From: Candidatus Cacconaster scatequi
GTDB lineage: Bacteria > Bacteroidota > Bacteroidia > Bacteroidales > UBA932
Direction: 5' to 3'
Assembly (NCBI GenBank): GCA_018065305.1
Contig: JAGHTO010000008.1
Coordinates: forward strand, 1 to 64,000
Length of the DNA stretch: 64,000 nucleotides
How positions within the stretch are numbered: the first letter of the stretch is position 1; the number at the start of each line of letters is the position of its first letter. A program made the position numbers and the translations under genes. Under the pieces are notes generated by a model. That model saw nothing but the letters and a program-made list of their open reading frames with translations, did not search any database and was not told the origin of the DNA. This document shows positions 29,702 to 38,623 of this stretch, in pieces.

Positions 29702-31230
29702 AACGAGCATTATTCAGTGTAAGCGACAAAACGGGACTTGTGGATTTTGCAAAGGGCCTTGTATCTCTCGGATGGGAGATAATAGCCACCGGCGGCACAC
29801 AACGCATCCTTGAAGACAACGGAGTGAAAACCACAGGAATCAGTCAGGTGACAGGATTCCCCGAAATCTGCGACGGACGCGTCAAGACCCTCCACCCGAA
29901 AGTGCACGGTGCCCTGCTTGCAAGGCGAGACAATCCCAATCATCTCAAAGCGCTGTCGGAGAACGGAATAGAATTCATTGACCTGGTTTGCGTCAATCTC
30001 TATCCTTTCCGCGAGACCATTGCAAAGAAGGATGTCACAATGGATGATGCCATCGAGAACATCGACATCGGAGGACCGTCAATGCTCAGAAGCGCAGCCA
30101 AGAACTACAGGGACGTAACCGTTGTCTGCAACCCTTCCGACTATGAGAGCATTCTTTCCGAGATTTCCGAGAACGGGAGCACGACTCTCTCCACGAGACT
30201 TGCTCTCTCCGCAAAGGCATATACCCACACCGCCCAGTATGACAGCTGCATAGCAACCTTTATGAGGGAGAAGGCGGGACTGCCGGAGAAACTCTTCCTC
30301 GAATTCGATCTCAAGCAATCGCTCCGATATGGGGAAAATCCTCATCAGTCCGCCAGATTCTACAGCGAAACCAAACCTTGCAGCTTCAGCCTTGCAAATG
30401 CAGAGCAAATCCAGGGCAAGGAAATGTCCTACAACAACATACAGGATGCGAATGCAGCGCTGGCCATAACCAGGGAATTCGAAAAGCCCTTCTGCGTTGC
30501 GCTCAAGCATATGAACCCCTGCGGCGCCGCTGTCGGGCAGACTGTCGAAGAGGCCTGGACAAAGGCATACGAGGCCGACAAGGTCAGTATCTACGGAGGA
30601 ATCGTAGCCTTCAACCGTGAGGTGACCGAAGAGGTCGCAAACGGTCTGAAACCCATATTCCTCGAGATTGTGATGGCTCCTTCGTTCAGTGAGAAGGCTC
30701 TTGAGATTCTTTCCTCAAAGAAGAATCTGCGTGTCCTGAAGATTGATATGACCCCCTCCACGGAGGTCCGCAACCAATATGTAAGTGTCAACGGAGGCCT
30801 TCTTGTCCAGCAGCAGGACATCGCCACAGTTGCCCTGACCCCCGAAATGTGCGTCACGGCAAAGAAACCCGACGCCTCTCTCAATGAGGATATGACCTTC
30901 GGGTGGAAAATCGTCAAGCACGTGAAATCCAATGCGATAGTCGTTGTAAAGGATGGCCGCACCCTTGGAGTGGGAGCCGGTCAGATGAACAGGGTGGGGT
31001 CTGCTGAAATAGCCCTCAAAGAGGCGAAGGCAGCCGGTTTCACCACCGGACTCGTGCTGGCATCAGACGGATTCCTTCCTTTTGACGACACCGTTTCACT
31101 CGCAGCCTCATACGGCGTGACCGCCATCGTCCAGCCCGGAGGAAGCATCCGGGACAACGATTGCGTCATCAAGGCCGATGAACTCGGAATCGCTATGGTT
31201 ATGACAGGAGAACGCCATTTCAAACACTGA
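29698..31230 (+). CDS. purH: AICAR transformylase / IMP cyclohydrolase PurH
   Basis: Bifunctional enzyme for the last two steps to IMP, again using 10-formyl-THF. The 510-residue protein has the N-terminal MGS-like cyclohydrolase (ALFSVSDKTGLVDFAKGL, TGGTQRILED, RVKTLHPKVHGALLARR) and the C-terminal transformylase (RYGENPHQSARFY, KHMNPCGAAVG with the catalytic Lys-His, MNRVGSAEIALKEA, SDGFLPFDDTV). Length is normal. It is 4 nt upstream of the purD/folD gene. Confidence 0.95.
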   Translation: MKRALFSVSDKTGLVDFAKGLVSLGWEIIATGGTQRILEDNGVKTTGISQVTGFPEICDGRVKTLHPKVHGALLARRDNPNHLKALSENGIEFIDLVCVNLYPFRETIAKKDVTMDDAIENIDIGGPSMLRSAAKNYRDVTVVCNPSDYESILSEISENGSTTLSTRLALSAKAYTHTAQYDSCIATFMREKAGLPEKLFLEFDLKQSLRYGENPHQSARFYSETKPCSFSLANAEQIQGKEMSYNNIQDANAALAITREFEKPFCVALKHMNPCGAAVGQTVEEAWTKAYEADKVSIYGGIVAFNREVTEEVANGLKPIFLEIVMAPSFSEKALEILSSKKNLRVLKIDMTPSTEVRNQYVSVNGGLLVQQQDIATVALTPEMCVTAKKPDASLNEDMTFGWKIVKHVKSNAIVVVKDGRTLGVGAGQMNRVGSAEIALKEAKAAGFTTGLVLASDGFLPFDDTVSLAASYGVTAIVQPGGSIRDNDCVIKADELGIAMVMTGERHFKH

Positions 31231-31234
31231 TGAT

Positions 31235-33340
31235 ATGGGAAAGAAGAAAGTACTGGTAATAGGCGGTGGAGGCCGCGAACATGCAATAGCTGACGCACTG
31301 TCCCGCAGTCCGCAGGTCGGGAGAATCTACTGCGCCCCCGGCAATGCCGGAACGGCCGCGATAGCGGAGAACGTGTCAATCAAAGAGACCGATGTCAGGG
31401 CTCTAAAGGAATTCGCCCTTTCGAACGGCATAGACCTGACCGTCGTCGGTCCGGAAGCGGCATTGAATGCCGGAATTGCCGATGAATTCAAATCTGCGGG
31501 ACTGAAGATATTCGGGCATTCCGCATCCGCGACAAGAATCGAGTCCAGCAAGGAATTCGCGAAGGAACTGATGTTCAGATACGGAATTCCCACGGCTGCT
31601 TACCGCTCTTTCTCAGATTACGGGGAGGCATCGGAATATGTCTCCTCCCGCCCTCTTCCGGCAGTCCTGAAATATGACGGACTTGCGGCAGGCAAGGGGG
31701 TAGTCGTGGCGGAGACAATGGAACAGGCCGACTCCGCACTGAAAGATATGCTTCTTGACCACTCCTTCGGGCAAGGCAGAGTCGTGGTTGAAGATTATCT
31801 CACCGGACCTGAATTCTCATTTATGTGCTTCGTATCGGGAAGGAATGTCTATCCCATGCCTCTTGCACAGGACCACAAGCGCGCCTTCGACGGCGACCGC
31901 GGCCCCAATACCGGCGGTATGGGAGCATACACCAGGCTTCCTTTCATATCGGCGGAGGATGAGGAATACGCTTTGGAGAACATCCTGAAAAAGGCCGCCT
32001 GCGCAATGGCGGACGAGGGCTGCCCCTTGTGCGGAGTCCTTTACGGAGGTTTGATGAAGACAGATGACGGTATCAAGGTGATTGAATTCAACGCCCGTTT
32101 CGGCGACCCTGAAACCGAAGTGGTGCTTCCATTGCTGGACAGCGACATTTTCGACATCTTCGACAGCCTCGCCGGAGGGCAGGCCCTTTCATCGCCGATT
32201 ATCTGGAGCAAGGAAGCCACTATGGGTGTTGTTCTGGCATCCAAAGGCTATCCTGGGTCCTACGCCAAAGGTTTTGAGATATCCGGCACGGGCGACGTTT
32301 CCGGAAAAATCTATCACATGGGGACAAAAACCGATGACGGCAAACTCCTCACTGCCGGCGGCAGGGTGATGATGTGCGTGGCAAAAGCTCCCTCAGTTGC
32401 ACTTGCACGTCTGAAAGTCTATGAAGACGTGGCAAAGATACATTGTTCCAATCTGTTCCACCGGAATGACATCGCAAAGGGCAGTTCGACCGTCCTGAGC
32501 GGAAAGGTTCTCTCCGCAAAGCTGAAGGATGAGATGAAGGAGCAGATAACTGCCCTGGAGGCAAAATACGGACGCAAGCCCTCCCTCGCCGTAGTGATTG
32601 TCGGGGAAGACCCTGCAAGCCAGTCGTATGTCCGCGGAAAAATCAAGGCGGCGGAATATGTCGGGATGGACGGCAAACTCGTCGAACTGCCGGCCACCAT
32701 CTCCCAGGACGAACTTCTCTATACGATCGCGGACCTCAATTCGGACGGAGGCATCGACGGCATCCTCGTGCAACTGCCTCTTCCTTCCCATATCGATTCC
32801 AATAAAGTCATCGAGGCAATCTCCCCTGAAAAGGATGTGGACGGCTTCCATCCGACCAATGTTGCGAACCTCTGGATCGGGGAACCCTGCATCGTGCCCT
32901 GCACCCCAAGCGGCATAATGAAGATGATAGAGAGCACAGGCATCAATCCCAAAGGCAAGACGGCCGTCGTTGTGGGAAGAAGCAACATCGTGGGAAAGCC
33001 CGTTGCCAAACTGCTGCTTGACGCAAATGCCACCGTAATATTGGCTCATTCCCGCACGGCAGACCTTGGTGCAATCACCCGTCAGGCCGACATACTTGTA
33101 GTCGCCGTCGGCAAAGCCGGCCTTGTCACCGGAGATATGGTGAAGCCCGGTGCAGTGGTGATAGACGTCGGAGTAAACAGAGGTGCGGACGGCAAACTCC
33201 ACGGAGACTGTCTCTATGAATCCGTATTCCCGAAGGCCTCTTTCGTGACTCCAGTACCCGGAGGAGTGGGACCTATGACAATAACTATGCTGATGGCCAA
33301 CACTATTGAATGTTTCATCCGCCGGATGCACAATTGCTGA
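31235..33340 (+). CDS. PurD-FolD fusion: GAR synthetase + methylene-THF dehydrogenase/cyclohydrolase
   Basis: One uninterrupted 701-residue chain. Residues 1 to about 415 are PurD (GAR synthetase): VLVIGGGGREHAIA, APGNAGTAAIAE, the ATP-grasp signature GPNTGGMGAY at 223-232 and FNARFGDPETE at 285-295, ending at the normal PurD C terminus (KIHCSNLFHRNDIAK). Residues from about 418 are full-length FolD: SQSYVRGKIKAAEYVGM with the catalytic Lys, VQLPLPSHI, PEKDVDGFHPTNVANLW, PCTPSGIM, the Rossmann motif VVGRSNIVGKPVA and TPVPGGVGPMTITML. There is hardly any linker. FolD makes 10-formyl-THF, the donor for PurN and PurH encoded just upstream. Last gene of the operon. Confidence 0.93.
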   Translation: MGKKKVLVIGGGGREHAIADALSRSPQVGRIYCAPGNAGTAAIAENVSIKETDVRALKEFALSNGIDLTVVGPEAALNAGIADEFKSAGLKIFGHSASATRIESSKEFAKELMFRYGIPTAAYRSFSDYGEASEYVSSRPLPAVLKYDGLAAGKGVVVAETMEQADSALKDMLLDHSFGQGRVVVEDYLTGPEFSFMCFVSGRNVYPMPLAQDHKRAFDGDRGPNTGGMGAYTRLPFISAEDEEYALENILKKAACAMADEGCPLCGVLYGGLMKTDDGIKVIEFNARFGDPETEVVLPLLDSDIFDIFDSLAGGQALSSPIIWSKEATMGVVLASKGYPGSYAKGFEISGTGDVSGKIYHMGTKTDDGKLLTAGGRVMMCVAKAPSVALARLKVYEDVAKIHCSNLFHRNDIAKGSSTVLSGKVLSAKLKDEMKEQITALEAKYGRKPSLAVVIVGEDPASQSYVRGKIKAAEYVGMDGKLVELPATISQDELLYTIADLNSDGGIDGILVQLPLPSHIDSNKVIEAISPEKDVDGFHPTNVANLWIGEPCIVPCTPSGIMKMIESTGINPKGKTAVVVGRSNIVGKPVAKLLLDANATVILAHSRTADLGAITRQADILVVAVGKAGLVTGDMVKPGAVVIDVGVNRGADGKLHGDCLYESVFPKASFVTPVPGGVGPMTITMLMANTIECFIRRMHNC

Positions 33341-33344
33341 CAAT

Positions 33345-34613
33345 ATGAAGAAATCGAGATTTATTCCCCTTATTCTGATACTGCTGGCAATAATCCCGGC
33401 CTGCAAGCAGTCCGAAAACGTAGAAGAGACACCAGCCCAGGAAGAGGTTTCACCATACGGTTTTATCCTGAGCCGGTATGAGTGCGATTCCACGGAAGTG
33501 AAAAACGGAGAAGTATTCACCACCCTTATGAACCGGCTCGGAATGGACAAGGGCAGGGCTCACGAACTGGCGGCATCCCTTTGCGATACTACTTTCGACG
33601 TGCGCAGGATGAAGGAGGGAGATGAAGTTGTTGCATATTACAGTTCCGATTCCCTGTCGCGCAGATTGGAATATGCCGTCTACTCCCAATCCAAAATCAG
33701 GCAGACCGTCTTCAGATGCGGCGACACTCTTTCCGCGTGGAACTACGACAAGCCCGTGGACATAGTCCGCAAATACACCGACGTGACCATACAATCCTCC
33801 CTTTGGAACGATATGATAAAGGCCGGCGCTTCACCTGCCCTTATCATGAATCTGGCGGACATCTATCAATGGAGTGTCAACTTCTTCGCCCTTCAGGAGG
33901 GAGACCGGTTCAAGGTGATTTACAATCAGACCGTATGCGAAGATGAGGTCATCTCCATCGACACCGTCTTTTTCAGCATCTTCAGCGGCGGAGGGAAGGA
34001 AGTTTCCGCGCTCCGCTTCCAGAAATCTGACGAGAAGAAAGCGGCATACTGGGGCAAGAACGGAGAAAGCCTCAAGCGTATGTTCCTCAAAGCCCCTCTC
34101 AAATACAACCGGATAAGCAGCAAATTCACATACCGCCGCAAACATCCGGTTACCGGCAAGGTCAAACCCCACACCGCGGTTGATTACGCCGCGCCGAAAG
34201 GCACCCCTGTTCACGCAATCGGAGACGGCACCATCACCCTTTGTGGATGGGACGGTTCGGGAGGAGGCAACCGCATCCGCATCAAACACGCGCAGGGCTA
34301 CGAAAGCTGTTATATGCACCTGTCCAAGTTTGCAACCGGAATGAAAGCGGGGCGGCGTGTCTCGCAGGGAGAACTTATAGGTTATGTGGGTTCGACAGGA
34401 AGATCAACCGGGCCTCATCTTGATTTCAGGGTCTGGCTCAACAAGAAGCCCATCGACCCGCTGTCGCTCAATTCGCCCTCATCGGAACCTCTTGCCAAAA
34501 AATATCTGGAGGAGTTCAACGGCATCTACAATTCATATATCTCCGAGATAGATTCTCTCGACGCCATCGCAGCAGGCAGAATGCTCATCGATCTTGTATC
34601 GGAAATTGAATAA
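33345..34613 (+). CDS. M23 family peptidase-like lipoprotein
   Basis: A 422-residue protein with a lipoprotein signal (LLAIIPAC at residues 12-19). The C-terminal M23/LytM domain (about 255-385) shows PHTAVDYAAPKGTPVHAIGDG, the CYMHLSKF strand and GYVGSTGRSTGPHLDFRVW. The first motif (HxxxD) is intact; the second, normally HxH, reads H-L-D, so one zinc ligand is exchanged for Asp. This variant is one I have seen in Bacteroidota M23 proteins, so it may be a real sub-type or a regulator of cell-wall hydrolases. The N-terminal part contains an OapA/LysM-free helical region. ATG 33345 is chosen for the signal peptide; it lies 4 nt after the purD/folD stop. Confidence 0.8.
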   Translation: MKKSRFIPLILILLAIIPACKQSENVEETPAQEEVSPYGFILSRYECDSTEVKNGEVFTTLMNRLGMDKGRAHELAASLCDTTFDVRRMKEGDEVVAYYSSDSLSRRLEYAVYSQSKIRQTVFRCGDTLSAWNYDKPVDIVRKYTDVTIQSSLWNDMIKAGASPALIMNLADIYQWSVNFFALQEGDRFKVIYNQTVCEDEVISIDTVFFSIFSGGGKEVSALRFQKSDEKKAAYWGKNGESLKRMFLKAPLKYNRISSKFTYRRKHPVTGKVKPHTAVDYAAPKGTPVHAIGDGTITLCGWDGSGGGNRIRIKHAQGYESCYMHLSKFATGMKAGRRVSQGELIGYVGSTGRSTGPHLDFRVWLNKKPIDPLSLNSPSSEPLAKKYLEEFNGIYNSYISEIDSLDAIAAGRMLIDLVSEIE

Positions 34614-34618
34614 TTTTC

Positions 34619-34780
34619 GCTACGGAATGGTTAAAAAATAAGTTGGTAATGATTTATGGAAGATTGTTTATGGATTTTGGATATGGAATGAAGGAGTGTA
34701 GCGGGCTACTCGACTGAATTACATATTCAAAAGACGAAACAAAATTCATAAAGATTACCAACTTATTTTTTAATAATGAC
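34619..34780. repeat. 162-bp imperfect palindrome, copy 1
   Basis: Begins GCTACGGAATGG and ends TAATAATGAC. Ends carry a 17-bp perfect terminal inverted repeat (AAAAAATAAGTTGGTAA against TTACCAACTTATTTTTT), and the two halves continue to pair imperfectly to a central hairpin, TAGC-GG-GCTA. The copy lies between the M23 gene and yraN. It differs from copy 2 at 4 of 162 positions. The next eight bases form a -7 promoter box. Confidence 0.9.
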
Positions 34781-34788
34781 TATATTTG
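34781..34788 (+). promoter_or_regulatory. -7 element of yraN, abutting the palindrome
   Basis: TATATTTG starts directly after the repeat end and ends 3 nt before the yraN ATG, implying a leaderless or nearly leaderless mRNA. Confidence 0.5.
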
Positions 34789-34791
34789 TGT

Positions 34792-35157
34792 ATGGGCAGT
34801 ACGGTCGAGAAAGGTAGGATTGCGGAAAGCGTTGCACTTGAGTTCCTGGAAAAGAAAGGGTTGCATCTGAAAGAAAGGAATTTCAGGTCGGGGCACAAGG
34901 AGATAGACCTGATAATGGAGAGTGATGAAACCCTCCATATCATTGAGGTGAAATCGCTGAGTGGGAATAGTCCGGCTGACCCTCTTGAAAAAGTGGATAA
35001 CCGCAAACGCCGTCTGATTGCACTGGCCGCCGGACACTATGTCGCCCTGCACAACATAGAAAAAGAGGTTCAGTTCGATGTGGTGTCCGTGGTGCAGAAA
35101 GGAACGGAATTTGAACTGGAATATCTGCCGAACGCTTTTTATCCGATTTATCATTGA
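34792..35157 (+). CDS. UPF0102 / YraN family protein
   Basis: A 121-residue protein with the restriction-endonuclease-like core of UPF0102: GRIAESVALEFLEKKG, ERNFRSGHKEIDLIME and IIEVKSLSG, giving the E...D...ExK pattern. A nuclease activity is assumed from the fold; biological role unknown. The ATG at 34792 (MGSTVEKGRIAES) is chosen; an in-frame TTG two codons earlier falls inside the promoter box. Its stop is 3 nt before manC. Confidence 0.88.
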   Translation: MGSTVEKGRIAESVALEFLEKKGLHLKERNFRSGHKEIDLIMESDETLHIIEVKSLSGNSPADPLEKVDNRKRRLIALAAGHYVALHNIEKEVQFDVVSVVQKGTEFELEYLPNAFYPIYH

Positions 35158-35160
35158 ACT

Positions 35161-36261
35161 ATGGACAAAAACACATATTGCATCATCATGGCGGGAGGAA
35201 TCGGAAGCCGATTCTGGCCTATCAGCCGTACAGAACGCCCCAAACAATTCATTGACATATTGGGGCTCGGCAAGACTTTCATCCAGTTGACATACGACCG
35301 TTTTGCACGGATTGTCCCCGAAGAAAACATCTTTGTGGTGACGGCAAGCCGCTATTATGACCTTCTGTTGGAACAGTTGCCTCAGATCAGGAAAGAGAAT
35401 ATTCTGCTGGAACCCTACAAGAGGAACACTGCCCCCTGCATCGCATACGCAACATACAAACTTTTTGAAAGAAATCCGGAGGCAACAGTAGTCGTCACTC
35501 CGTCCGACCACCTGATAGTGAACGAGGAAACCTTCACCAAAACTATTCAGGCAACGCTGAAACAGGCCGCAGAGACATCCAACCTTTATACTATCGGCAT
35601 AGAACCCACCCATCCCGAAATCAATTTCGGATACATACAGGCCAACCAGGCTGTCTGCCGGAAGAATGGGGAAAATACCTTCTATCAGGTCAAGACCTTC
35701 ACGGAAAAGCCCAATGCCGAGATGGCTCGGATTTTCATCGACACGGGAGAATTCTACTGGAATTCAGGAATCTTCATCTGGAATCTGAAATCGATCAAGT
35801 CGGAGATGGAAAGATATCTGCCGGAAGTCACCACCCTTTTCAAGGGGGGAGAGAAATACTACGACACCCCTCAAGAGAAGGACTTCATTCTGCGCGTATA
35901 TGAGGATTGCCCCTCAATATCAATAGATTACGGTGTGATGGAAAAGACTTCCGCAGCCTGGATGATTCCTGCCTCATTCGGTTGGAGCGACGTTGGCACT
36001 TGGGGGACAATCTACGAACACTCGCCCAACAAGGATAAACTCGGGAATATCATCAAGTGCAGCAACTCGATGATTGACGAGGTCAAGGGTTCCATCATCC
36101 GGGAAGAGAATCCGGACAAACTCGTGGTAGTCCGCGGTCTCGAAAACTATATCGTCATAGACGTCGACGACGTTCTTCTGGTCTGCCCCCGTTCTGACAA
36201 GGCCATCAAGGATATTGTGACCGACCTTGCGATGAAAGATAAAGCTGACAGATATCAGTAA
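35161..36261 (+). CDS. manC: Mannose-1-phosphate guanylyltransferase
   Basis: Makes GDP-mannose from mannose 1-phosphate and GTP for glycan synthesis. The 366-residue protein has the nucleotidyltransferase signature MAGGIGSRFWPISRTERPKQF (residues 10-30), PYKRNTAPCIAYA, VVTPSDHLI, KTFTEKPNAEMA, YWNSGIFIW and FGWSDVGTWG. It lacks the C-terminal isomerase domain of type II PMI-GMP enzymes, so it is the monofunctional kind. Probably transcribed with yraN from the promoter next to palindrome copy 1. Confidence 0.92.
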   Translation: MDKNTYCIIMAGGIGSRFWPISRTERPKQFIDILGLGKTFIQLTYDRFARIVPEENIFVVTASRYYDLLLEQLPQIRKENILLEPYKRNTAPCIAYATYKLFERNPEATVVVTPSDHLIVNEETFTKTIQATLKQAAETSNLYTIGIEPTHPEINFGYIQANQAVCRKNGENTFYQVKTFTEKPNAEMARIFIDTGEFYWNSGIFIWNLKSIKSEMERYLPEVTTLFKGGEKYYDTPQEKDFILRVYEDCPSISIDYGVMEKTSAAWMIPASFGWSDVGTWGTIYEHSPNKDKLGNIIKCSNSMIDEVKGSIIREENPDKLVVVRGLENYIVIDVDDVLLVCPRSDKAIKDIVTDLAMKDKADRYQ

Positions 36262-36265
36262 ATTT

Positions 36266-36427
36266 GCTACGGAATGGCTAAAAAATAAGTTGGTAAAGAT
36301 TTATGGAAGATTGTTTATGGATTTTGGATATGGAATGAAGGAGTGTAGCGGGCTACTCGACTGAATTACATATTCAAAAGGCGAAACAAAATTCATAAAG
36401 ATTACCAAGTTATTTTTTAATAATGAC
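36266..36427. repeat. 162-bp imperfect palindrome, copy 2
   Basis: Same length, boundaries and orientation as copy 1, starting 5 nt after the manC stop. In the terminal repeat one base differs, so the 17-bp stem has a single mismatch. Followed immediately by a -7 box, as in copy 1. Confidence 0.9.
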
Positions 36428-36435
36428 TAAATTTG
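36428..36435 (+). promoter_or_regulatory. -7 element of pheS, abutting the palindrome
   Basis: TAAATTTG occupies the same position relative to the repeat as in copy 1, 22 nt before the pheS ATG. Confidence 0.55.
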
Positions 36436-36457
36436 CGCACTAATTCAGGTAAGAAAA

Positions 36458-37492
36458 ATGATTTCCAACGAAAAAATAGAAGAACTGACGAAGTCGCTGG
36501 CTGAACTGAAGGCAGTCAGGGAGCAGGAGATAGAAGAACTGCGAATCAAATGGCTCGGAAAGAAAGGCGAGATAACACGCCTTTTCGATGAGTTCCGCAC
36601 TGTCTCCCCGGAACAGAAGAAAGAGTTAGGGCAGAAGTTGAATGCTTTGAAAAATGCGGCTGTGGCCCGCATCGAGGAGATGAAGGAGTCGCTGAATGCG
36701 ATTGCAGGCTCTTCCTCTGCCTCCTTCGACCTGACCAAGCCCGGTGACCTGATGGACCTTGGGGCACGCCATCCCATTTCCATCACACGGGAGGAAATCA
36801 TCTCCATCTTCAGAAAGTTCGGATATTCCGTTGCGGAAGGTCCCGAAATCGAGGATGACTGGCACGTGTTCGGGGCACTGAACTTCCCTCCCGAGCATCC
36901 CGCCCGCGATATGCAGGATACTTTCTTCGTTGCTCCGGAAGGAGAAAATCCCATATTGCTGAGGACACACACCTCCTCCGTCCAGGTACGGACTATGGAA
37001 AAGTCCCAACTCCCGATAAGGGTCATCTGCCCCGGCCGCGTATTTCGCAATGAGGCCATCTCCGCAAGGGCACATTGCATATTCCATCAGGTCGAGGGAC
37101 TTTATATCGACAAGAACGTCTCATTCGCAGATTTGAAACAGGCCATCCTTCTGTTTGCCAGAGAGATGTTCGGCCCGGACACCCAGATCAGAATGAGGCC
37201 GTCGTATTTCCCCTTCACCGAACCTTCCGCAGAAGTGGACGTAAGCTGCAACATCTGCCACGGCAAAGGCTGCAACATTTGCAAGGGAACCGGCTGGCTG
37301 GAAATTCTCGGGTGCGGTATGGTCGACCCCAACGTCCTCAAGGCCAGCGGCATCGACCCTGAAGTCTACAGCGGTTTCGCCTTCGGTATGGGAATAGAGC
37401 GTATCGCGATGCTCAAATGGCAGGTCAAGGACCTCCGCCACTACTTCGAGAACGACATCCGCTTCCTGAAGCAGTTCGAGACTGTCATCTAG
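36458..37492 (+). CDS. pheS: Phenylalanine-tRNA ligase alpha subunit
   Basis: Catalytic subunit of the (alpha-beta)2 enzyme that charges tRNA-Phe. The 344-residue protein has the N-terminal tRNA-binding coiled coil (1-95), class II motif 1 around HPISITREEIISIF, motif 2 RTHTSSVQVRTM with RVFRNEAISARAHCIFHQVEGL, and motif 3 GFAFGMGIERIAML. The CNICHGKGCNICKGTGW insert with cysteine pairs is a usual feature of the family in this phylum. No pheT is adjacent. Confidence 0.95.
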   Translation: MISNEKIEELTKSLAELKAVREQEIEELRIKWLGKKGEITRLFDEFRTVSPEQKKELGQKLNALKNAAVARIEEMKESLNAIAGSSSASFDLTKPGDLMDLGARHPISITREEIISIFRKFGYSVAEGPEIEDDWHVFGALNFPPEHPARDMQDTFFVAPEGENPILLRTHTSSVQVRTMEKSQLPIRVICPGRVFRNEAISARAHCIFHQVEGLYIDKNVSFADLKQAILLFAREMFGPDTQIRMRPSYFPFTEPSAEVDVSCNICHGKGCNICKGTGWLEILGCGMVDPNVLKASGIDPEVYSGFAFGMGIERIAMLKWQVKDLRHYFENDIRFLKQFETVI

Positions 37493-37494
37493 CA

Positions 37495-37684
37495 CAGCCG
37501 CGAGTCACGTTTTGCGTTGTTGCGGTTTGCGCTTCGGGCTCCTGTCCATTACTTGAGTCGGACTTCGCTTCGCAGTCGTTGGGTGTATGCTGTCCGGCAA
37601 TCCTCCCCACTGACGTGGGTCCCCTCCCTCTTCGGGAGCCAAAGTTGCCTGCCAGCATACATCCAACGACTGCAGAACAGGAGC
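37495..37684. repeat. Intergenic structured inverted repeat between pheS and the radical SAM gene
   Basis: No gene is seen. Arms 37572-37600 and 37645-37673 are inverted copies matching at 26 of 29 positions (starting GCAGTCGTTGGGTGTATGC). Inside are smaller hairpins, CCCAC-TGA-CGTGGG and CTCCC-TCTTC-GGGAG; outside, GGGCTCCTGT and its near-complement extend the pairing. Could act as a terminator or a structured RNA element. Confidence 0.65.
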
Positions 37685-38617
37685 CTAAAGTGCAAAACGG
37701 CCCTGGCAGGTGTTGCGTTCGGCAAGCCTTTTTTCCAGCATCCGCAGAAGTTCAACGTTACGGACAAGTCCCCAGGGGGTTGAATTGACGAAACGGGGAG
37801 GCACTTCACCTGCAAACCTCTCTATCATAAGGTCGGGACGGAGCCGTTCGAGGAAATCGATGAAGAAATCTATGTATTCATCGAGAGTCCAGGTGACGAA
37901 TCTCTCCGGGAACTGCCGGAATTCCTCCTCCATCCGGGTCCCCTTGATTATCTGAAGCTGATGGAACTTCAAGCTGTCAAGCGACAGGGAATTGATTATT
38001 TCCGCCCCTTCAAGCATCATTTCGGTCGTCTCTCCCGGAAGTCCGAAGATGAAATGGGCACCGGTCATTATGCCACGGGAAGCCGCTTCCTCGACGGCAC
38101 ATCGTGCCTGCTCAAAGGTATGTCCCCTGTTTATATGTTCAAGCGTCGTGTCGTAGCAGGATTCGATGCCGAATTCAAGAAAAACAACCTTCCCTTCATC
38201 CTTCACGAGACTTTCCAGATAATCCATTTTTGCCGCATCCACGCAGTCGGGGCGGGTGCCTATTGCAAGTCCGACCACATCAGGGAATGAAAGTGCCTCT
38301 TCATAGCGGGCCTTGAGCGTCTCCAGAGGAGCGTATGTGTTCGAATAGGGCTGGAAATATGCAAGATACTTTGTCGCACGGGGATAACGCCTGCGGTGGA
38401 ACTCCACTCCTTCCTTGAGCTGTTCCGTTATGCTTTTATCCGGGGTGCTGTAGTTCGGGTGGAAGGCATTGTTGTCGCAGAAGGTGCATCCGCCGCGCGA
38501 GACGGTGCCGTCTCTGTTGGGGCAGGTGAAGCCGGCATCGACCACCAGCTTCTGCAGCCGGCACCCGTATCTGGCCTTGAAAAGGTCGACAAGCTGATTG
38601 TACCTCTTTTCCATCAT
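37685..38617 (-). CDS. TIGR01212 (YhcC-like) radical SAM protein
   Basis: A 310-residue radical SAM protein. It has the family's cluster motif with the wider spacing, CPNRDGTVSRGGCTFCDN, the SAM-supporting YLAYFQPYSNTYA and IGTRPDCVD segments, and FLEFGIESCYDTTLEHINRG near the middle, with HFIFGLPGET towards the C terminus. The reaction is unknown. Two adjacent in-frame ATGs (38617 and 38614) follow a TAACTTTG box; the first is used. Divergent from the NlpC/P60 gene. Confidence 0.88.
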   Translation of the reverse strand: MMEKRYNQLVDLFKARYGCRLQKLVVDAGFTCPNRDGTVSRGGCTFCDNNAFHPNYSTPDKSITEQLKEGVEFHRRRYPRATKYLAYFQPYSNTYAPLETLKARYEEALSFPDVVGLAIGTRPDCVDAAKMDYLESLVKDEGKVVFLEFGIESCYDTTLEHINRGHTFEQARCAVEEAASRGIMTGAHFIFGLPGETTEMMLEGAEIINSLSLDSLKFHQLQIIKGTRMEEEFRQFPERFVTWTLDEYIDFFIDFLERLRPDLMIERFAGEVPPRFVNSTPWGLVRNVELLRMLEKRLAERNTCQGRFAL

Positions 38618-38623
38618 CGCCCG

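Noticed and set aside
32440..32500. A frameshift or lost stop creating the PurD-FolD fusion
   Set aside because: Both halves read in one frame, with normal codon use across the junction and full-length domains; an assembly error cannot be excluded but nothing points to it.
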